From: Liolophura sinensis
Taxonomy: Eukaryota > Mollusca > Polyplacophora > Chitonida > Chitonidae
DNA length: 64,000 nt
Assembly (NCBI RefSeq): GCF_032854445.1
Contig: NC_088296.1
Location: forward strand, 5,233,246 to 5,297,245
Direction: 5' to 3'
Shown here: positions 59,446-64,000 of the stretch, one piece after another
Layout of the letters: the number at the start of each line of letters is the position of its first letter
Position numbering within the stretch: position 1 is the stretch's first letter
Position numbers and translations under genes: made by a program
Notes under the pieces: generated by a model
What the model saw: the letters and a program-made list of their open reading frames with translations, nothing else
Database searches by the model: none
Told to the model about the DNA's origin: nothing

Positions 59446-60833
59446 ACCCATTTGTACTACCACTATTAACAGAAAATATTTGCATATTCAGGTGCCATAT
59501 AGCCCTATTTATGCCAGAGCAACCAAATATTTTCTGTCCTTGTCATCCTGAAAAATTAATTAATAGTTATCAAATTTAGAGACCAGTTAAAGAATAACGA
59601 TGATAACAGAACCTATTTAATTTGGCGAGGCCCTAAAGGTGGCTAATATAGTAGCTAACAGAATCTCTTGCTTCTTGTGACAAAAAATACTACCAAATTA
59701 TATATTTGAGCTTTGTTGGTTTGTGGACTCCTTAAAAGAGTCAGTACTGGTGGTTGTTGCACACCTAAAATCGAAAGCCGTCTTAATATGTCATTACGAA
59801 TCTGTCCATAATATGGACAATGAAGTAAAATATGATAGTTTCTAAAACATTGCAGTGGTTACAAAACCCAGTTGGATGCTTTCCAATTCCACGGAGATAA
59901 AAATTCAAGGGAACGTGACCCGACTTCAATCTTATCAAAAACACTTGTTGTAACCTCTCCTTCAATGACACCCAAGCATTTATTACTGTAGGAGATAAAC
60001 TGTAGTAAAATCTACCTTTGGCACTATTTTCCCATTCTTGCGCCACATTTCATAAAATTGTTTTCGATAAACACTAAACATTTCCGAGACAGACATATTT
60101 ACAGGGATATGTATGCTACTTTCGTACACGCTGCTTTCCCCAACCGATCCACCCTCTCGTTCCCCTCAATATTACCGTGGCCTGGAATCCACTCAAGGCA
60201 CATGTGAATGTTCTCATAGAAAAGATAAGTAAAACAGTGTAGTATCTCAAGTACAACATTGTTAGCATTTCTCCCAGCATGGTTGATCAGAGCAAATAAC
60301 GTACTTAGAGAGTCAGTAAATATTACACATTTTAAGCGAAGAAATTCTTCTACAAATTTTAACGCCACAAAGATAGCAAATAATTTGGAGGTGAAGACAG
60401 TAACATGACCAGACAGACGGTAAGACTTTTCATACTAGATTTCTGGGACAAAGAAGGCCGGGGATGTTCTTCCAGATTCTGCACATTTCGACCCATCATT
60501 GTAAATGAGGAGATAATCATACCAGTTTGATCGAATGTGATCTTTAGCACACAATTCTGTATTTTCTGATAGGGTCAGATTCCCTTACTTTGCGAATGGA
60601 GTTCTGCACTGTCAAAATTTTAGGGTCGGCTCCACCCAATTTTTCAGGATTTCAGGCAAAATGTCCCTGAAAAATAGGAACGGAAAATAAGGGTCCAGTT
60701 GTTTGACGCTAACAACATTGTTGTAAACAAGACAGATTTTTAGGGTTGAAACACTGACCCTATATATTTGCGACCCTCATTTTCAGGGTTGCAAACACAG
60801 GCAAGTTTTTTCTATGAGTCTAAAATTTACGTC

Positions 60834-61104
60834 GGGGCCTCCGTGGCTCAATCGGTTAGCGCGCTAGCGCAGCGTAATGACCCAGAAGCCTCTCACCAAT
60901 GCGGTCGCTGTGAGTTCAAGACCAGCCCATGCTGCCTTCCTCTGCGGCCGTACGTGGGAAGGTTTGCCAGCAACCTGCGGATGGTCGTGGGTTTCCCCCG
61001 AGCTGTGCCCGGTTTCCACCCACCATAATGCTGGTCGCCGTCGTATAAGTGAAATATTCTTGAGTACGGCGTAAAACACCAATCAAAAAAAAAAAAAAAA
61101 AAAA
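60834..61104 (+). mobile_element. SINE family 1, best-preserved copy
   Basis: The head GGGGCCTCCGTGGCTCAATC (A box) and GTGAGTTCAAGACC (B box) are followed by a body with GATGGTCGTGGGTTTCCCCC and the tail CTTGAGTACGGCGTAAAACA, then CCAATC and poly-A. AAAATTTACGTC at 60822-60833 and 61105-61116 is a 12 bp target duplication. It serves as the reference copy for the family. Confidence 0.92.
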
Positions 61105-61123
61105 AAAATTTACGTCAGTAAAA

Positions 61124-61290
61124 CAGACCACGATAGCACGGTTGTTAGAGCGTGCGTTTCGGAAGCGGTAGATCTAGGGTCAATCCTGAATTGAGTCACA
61201 CTCTAAAACAGGAACTTTCTCGCTTGTCGTCTATCATGAAGTATATACGATATGAGCACGACGTTAAACCCCAAGAGCTCACTCACTCTA
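61124..61290 (+). repeat. SINE family 2, internally deleted
   Basis: The head GTTGTTAGAGCGTGCGTTTC is followed by GAATTGAGTCAC; the tail is CACGACGTTAAACCCCAAGAG then CTCACTCACTC. About half the body of the copy at 54250-54592 is missing. Confidence 0.7.
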
Positions 61291-62697
61291 TTTAATTGTG
61301 CAGAGTAACCGTAGATTTTAGGACTATGTCACCCTTATATATGTAGTAGGTCAACCCTAAATTTTAGGGTCGCGTGACCCTAAATTATAGGGTGTGATAA
61401 GTGACCCTAATATTTGGAGTTGGTCATGTCTATACCCCGAATATCAGGGTCATATCTGACCCTAGTTTTTCTGGTAGTTTTGACCCTTTTCTCTTAACAG
61501 TGTGTAGATATAAAAGGAAGCCTCTGTTTCCATGGAGGGAATGGAAATCTTACTTCCTTTTGGACAAATAACTCGTCAAGCTGCAATTCATCTCGAGTTG
61601 ATTGAGAGCGAACACTAAATGTTTCTTGGTGTTTGAGTTTCAATTTTTCTAATAGTTCAGAATGCCAAGTCACAGTTAAAACATCAGAGGCAGAATTATT
61701 ATGACTTGTTAACAGAGACAAATAATACTTAATTCTTGTCATTTTCCGTCTAATCCATAATGGGGTTAAGCTGTTGTTACCTGCAGTACCTGTAACGGCG
61801 TAGTCCTCATGGCCCCAGTACATATACGTAAAGCCTGTCCCTGTATAGAGTCAAGACTCATCTTCAGTGTACGAGAGGCAGGGTTGTTCACCACCGCTTC
61901 ATAATCCAACCTAGATCTAATCACAGATTTATACAGTTTACCCAATGCGTTTCTATCCGCCCCCCAAGAGGTGCTACACACACTTTTCATCAGATTAATT
62001 GCTGACTGGCATTTGACCACCGCTCCATCAATATGATTCTTCCACGTAAGCTTAGCATCAAAAACTATACCAAGAAATTTGAAATACTAGGTGTATTTAA
62101 TATTGTAATCTGCCCCTTTTAATGATATATGACATGTGATTTTCCTTTTAGTAAATAACAGGGCTTCTGACATAGAAGAGGAAAATTAAAACCCCCATAT
62201 CTCTTCCCACTGAAAAATATTTGATACGGTGATATTAGTGACTTTTACTACATGTTTCAGATTTCTTTCGCAAACCAGAAGGTCTTATCATCTGCAAATA
62301 AAGGACTTGTTGACATTGTATGGTACAGACTCGGGAAGGTCATTTATCATAACATTAAACAGTGTAGGTGATATAACGCTGCCTTGGGGTGTTCCGTTTG
62401 TGATAGCTACTTTTTTGGATAGACAAGAACCAATTCTCACTTGGATAACTCTGTCGGATAAGAAACTTTTGATCCACCCAAACATACGCCCACCAATACC
62501 AATTTTACTCAGATTGTTTAAACAACAATCCTTTCCTCCAGTCCATGTCGTATGCTTTTTCTACATCTAAGAAAACAGCTACAAGGTATTCTTAGTTAGC
62601 TAACGCACACTTAACTGAATGCTCTAGCTGAACTAAATGGTCTAAGGTTCTCCTACCTTTTCTGAAGCCACCCTGAGCCGATGATATTATATTTTTA

Positions 62698-62782
62698 CAC
62701 CCATCATAATGCTGACCGCCGTCGTATAAGTGAAACATTCTTGAGTACGGCGTAACACACCAATCAAATAAATAAATAAATC
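62698..62782 (+). repeat. SINE family 1, 3' end only
   Basis: CACCCATCATAATGCTGACC, then GTATAAGTGAAACATTCTTG, and a tail of (AAAT)n. It is 5'-truncated to about 85 bp and inserted in the LINE. Confidence 0.85.
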
Positions 62783-64000
62783 ACCACACAGAATTAATAA
62801 CCATTAAAATGAGACTTAAAAAATTATCTGGCATGATTTTCAACATGGTGTACCCAATTCCATCCAGGCCAGGGATGACTCTTGTCTGCCGAAGTGCCCC
62901 TTAAGTTCCTGAAGAGAAAATTCATCATTAATAGGTAATTCATCGAAGCAAACGTTTTGATATATATGGTCATTCCACATTCTCAAATGTGTTCAAGAAA
63001 TTCAGGGTCATAATTAGCGTCACTGCTAACAGCAGCAAAAGACTCAACTAGAAGGTCACTTTTTTCCTCGTTTGTAAAAGCATTGACGTTACACTTAACG
63101 AGAGCTGGAATAGACAAACCTTTACTCTGGCCTTTGATTTTCTTAACCTGTTTCCAGACCTGAGTTACTGATGTATCTTCGTTTAGTTTCGAACAATAAT
63201 CCCGCCAATGGTCTTTTTGTGCTTGTTTAATAATTCGCTGGGCGGCTGCTTTTTTCTTCTTATAATCAATTATACGATTCTTTGCTCTTTTCCTATGTTT
63301 AATACCGTCTGTACATTCAGTATTCCAATATATTACGGGTTGTTTCTGTTGGTATTTACCTGCCGTCCGAGGAATGGTTTCATTAGCTATTTACGTTATT
63401 GCACAAATAACATTATCATTAAATATATCAACATTGTCATTAGCCATTTCCTCCACTGAGACAGACAAACATTTGCTGCGGAATAACCCCCAATTTGCTT
63501 TTTTAATATTCCATCTTAGTAGTTGCCCTATATCATTGAATTTTGGTGTTACCCGAACATCAATGATAACTAAATGTTGTTCTGATCAGCCGACCATGAC
63601 AGATCAGATAATATGTCAAGTGAGGATAACGTGAGATCTAACGGGGTTAATTCTACTGATATTGGATTAAACCGTGTTCCAGTTTCACCATTACGAATAA
63701 CCCAAATCATATTTCTCTATAACATTTTCAACCAGTTCTCCATTTGAATCATTAATTTTTCCACCCCAAACTGTGTGCACTGAAATCACCACATATAATA
63801 ATACTTCCTGAAAGAGCTGAAAATATTTTGTCAATATCTGCCATACTCAGTTTGTTACATAGGTTATACAAATTCAGTAAAGTAACTTTTCTGGACAAAG
63901 AGAAAATCTCTATTGCGTAGCATTCTATCGAACTCAGCGGCGGCAAATTACTTGAAAACAAGGAGCTGCTCACTAAACTAACTTGGGAACCGGTGTCCCA

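Larger units (their letters stand above)
60607..61502. mobile_element. Non-autonomous TIR element carrying nested SINEs
   Basis: Begins CACTGTCAAAATTTTAGGGTC and ends with the inverted counterpart (GACCCTTTTCTCTTAACAGTG), an imperfect 21 bp terminal repeat. The interior has many short GACCCTAA/TTAGGGTC motifs and no coding frame of its own. Its borders coincide with a break in the LINE reading. No target duplication is evident. The own sequence is about 450 bp once the two SINEs are subtracted. Confidence 0.6.
59783..63973 (-). pseudogene. LINE ORF2 remains: EN, RT and RNase H
   Basis: Minus-strand pieces in order. 63973-63752 is the endonuclease, with VTLLNLYNLCNKLSMADIDK and IIICGDFSAHSLGW. 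62485-62288 is RT, with IQVRIGSCLSKKVAITNGTP and QGSVISPTLFNVMINDLP; the catalytic FADD (SPLFADDKTFWF) follows one frame over, near 62290-62310. 62020-61766 is the RT thumb, with YKSVIRSRLDYEAVV. 61823-61494 is a connection region. 60368-60099 is RNase H, with CVIFTDSLSTLFAL and WIPGHGNIEGNERVDRLGKA. 60046-59783 has a Cys/His end (GFCNHCNVLE). Stops and frameshifts occur in every section, so the element is dead. It is a different subfamily from the LINE at 45891. Confidence 0.85.
59480..64000 (-). mobile_element. Decayed LINE (endonuclease, RT, RNase H), minus strand, continues past the window end
   Basis: Runs from beyond position 64000 down to its 3' untranslated region at 59480-59790. The domains appear in the correct order on the minus strand (endonuclease, reverse transcriptase, RNase H). 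It is interrupted by a SINE fragment (62698-62782) and a TIR element (60607-61502) that carries two more SINEs. Confidence 0.85.

Noticed and set aside
55929-59463. Minus-strand Thr/Lys/Gln-rich frames as genes
   Set aside because: They follow the 23 bp minisatellite and cycle through its three phases; the residue pattern has the 69 bp super-period and no domain.

Overview
This is an animal (metazoan) genomic window, most likely from a mollusc and probably a bivalve. The evidence is spliced genes with GT-AG introns, tRNA-derived SINEs and LINEs whose 3' ends finish in TCAC-type repeats (a style I associate with molluscan genomes), a fibrinogen-related exon in tandem copies, and very high repeat content. 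The species cannot be named from the sequence. No intact tRNA, rRNA, CRISPR or bacterial-type operon was seen.

Layout. 1-3000: little coding content, a GGGCCC-rich block and a degenerate tandem repeat. 3.0-10.5 kb (minus strand): a spliced gene of the DUF4806 type that can be traced through six exons with every splice phase consistent, interrupted inside exon 5 by an apparently intact piggyBac transposon (3615-6246). A long transposase-like ORF (9226-10464) lies just upstream on the same strand. 11.6-14.6 kb: fragmentary ORFs (acidic, RING-like, and one unknown) with a shared upstream module. 14.8-16.2 kb: a decayed Tc1/mariner element with recognisable ends. 16.7-18.8 kb (minus): a long ORF of an invertebrate transposase-like family with one frameshift. 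20.05-34.5 kb: three tandem copies of a ~4.9 kb unit with fibrinogen-domain exons, a 126 bp MITE and two copies of the same upstream module seen at 12.8 and 14.4 kb.

34.6-37.5 kb: remnants of non-LTR retrotransposons with a SINE inserted between them. 39.9-48.4 kb: a satellite of 87 bp units with a higher-order period of 17 units (1479 bp), split by a 5'-truncated LINE with a target-site duplication. 48.5-49.0 kb: a 33 bp minisatellite. 50.9-53.7 kb (plus): a clean two-coding-exon gene for a type II membrane protein with an SGNH/PC-esterase-like catalytic core; this is the best ordinary host gene in the window. 55.0-59.4 kb: a 23 bp minisatellite. 59.5-64.0 kb (minus): a decayed EN-RT-RNase H LINE carrying nested SINEs and a TIR element.

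The window is mainly transposons, satellites and their nesting history. The most informative event is the piggyBac insertion: removing it together with one copy of the 4 bp duplication rejoins the DUF4806 exon exactly in frame. Most long open frames inside the satellites (39.9-48.9 kb, 52.1-52.7 kb, 55-59 kb) are by-products of repeat units that lack stop codons and are not called as genes.
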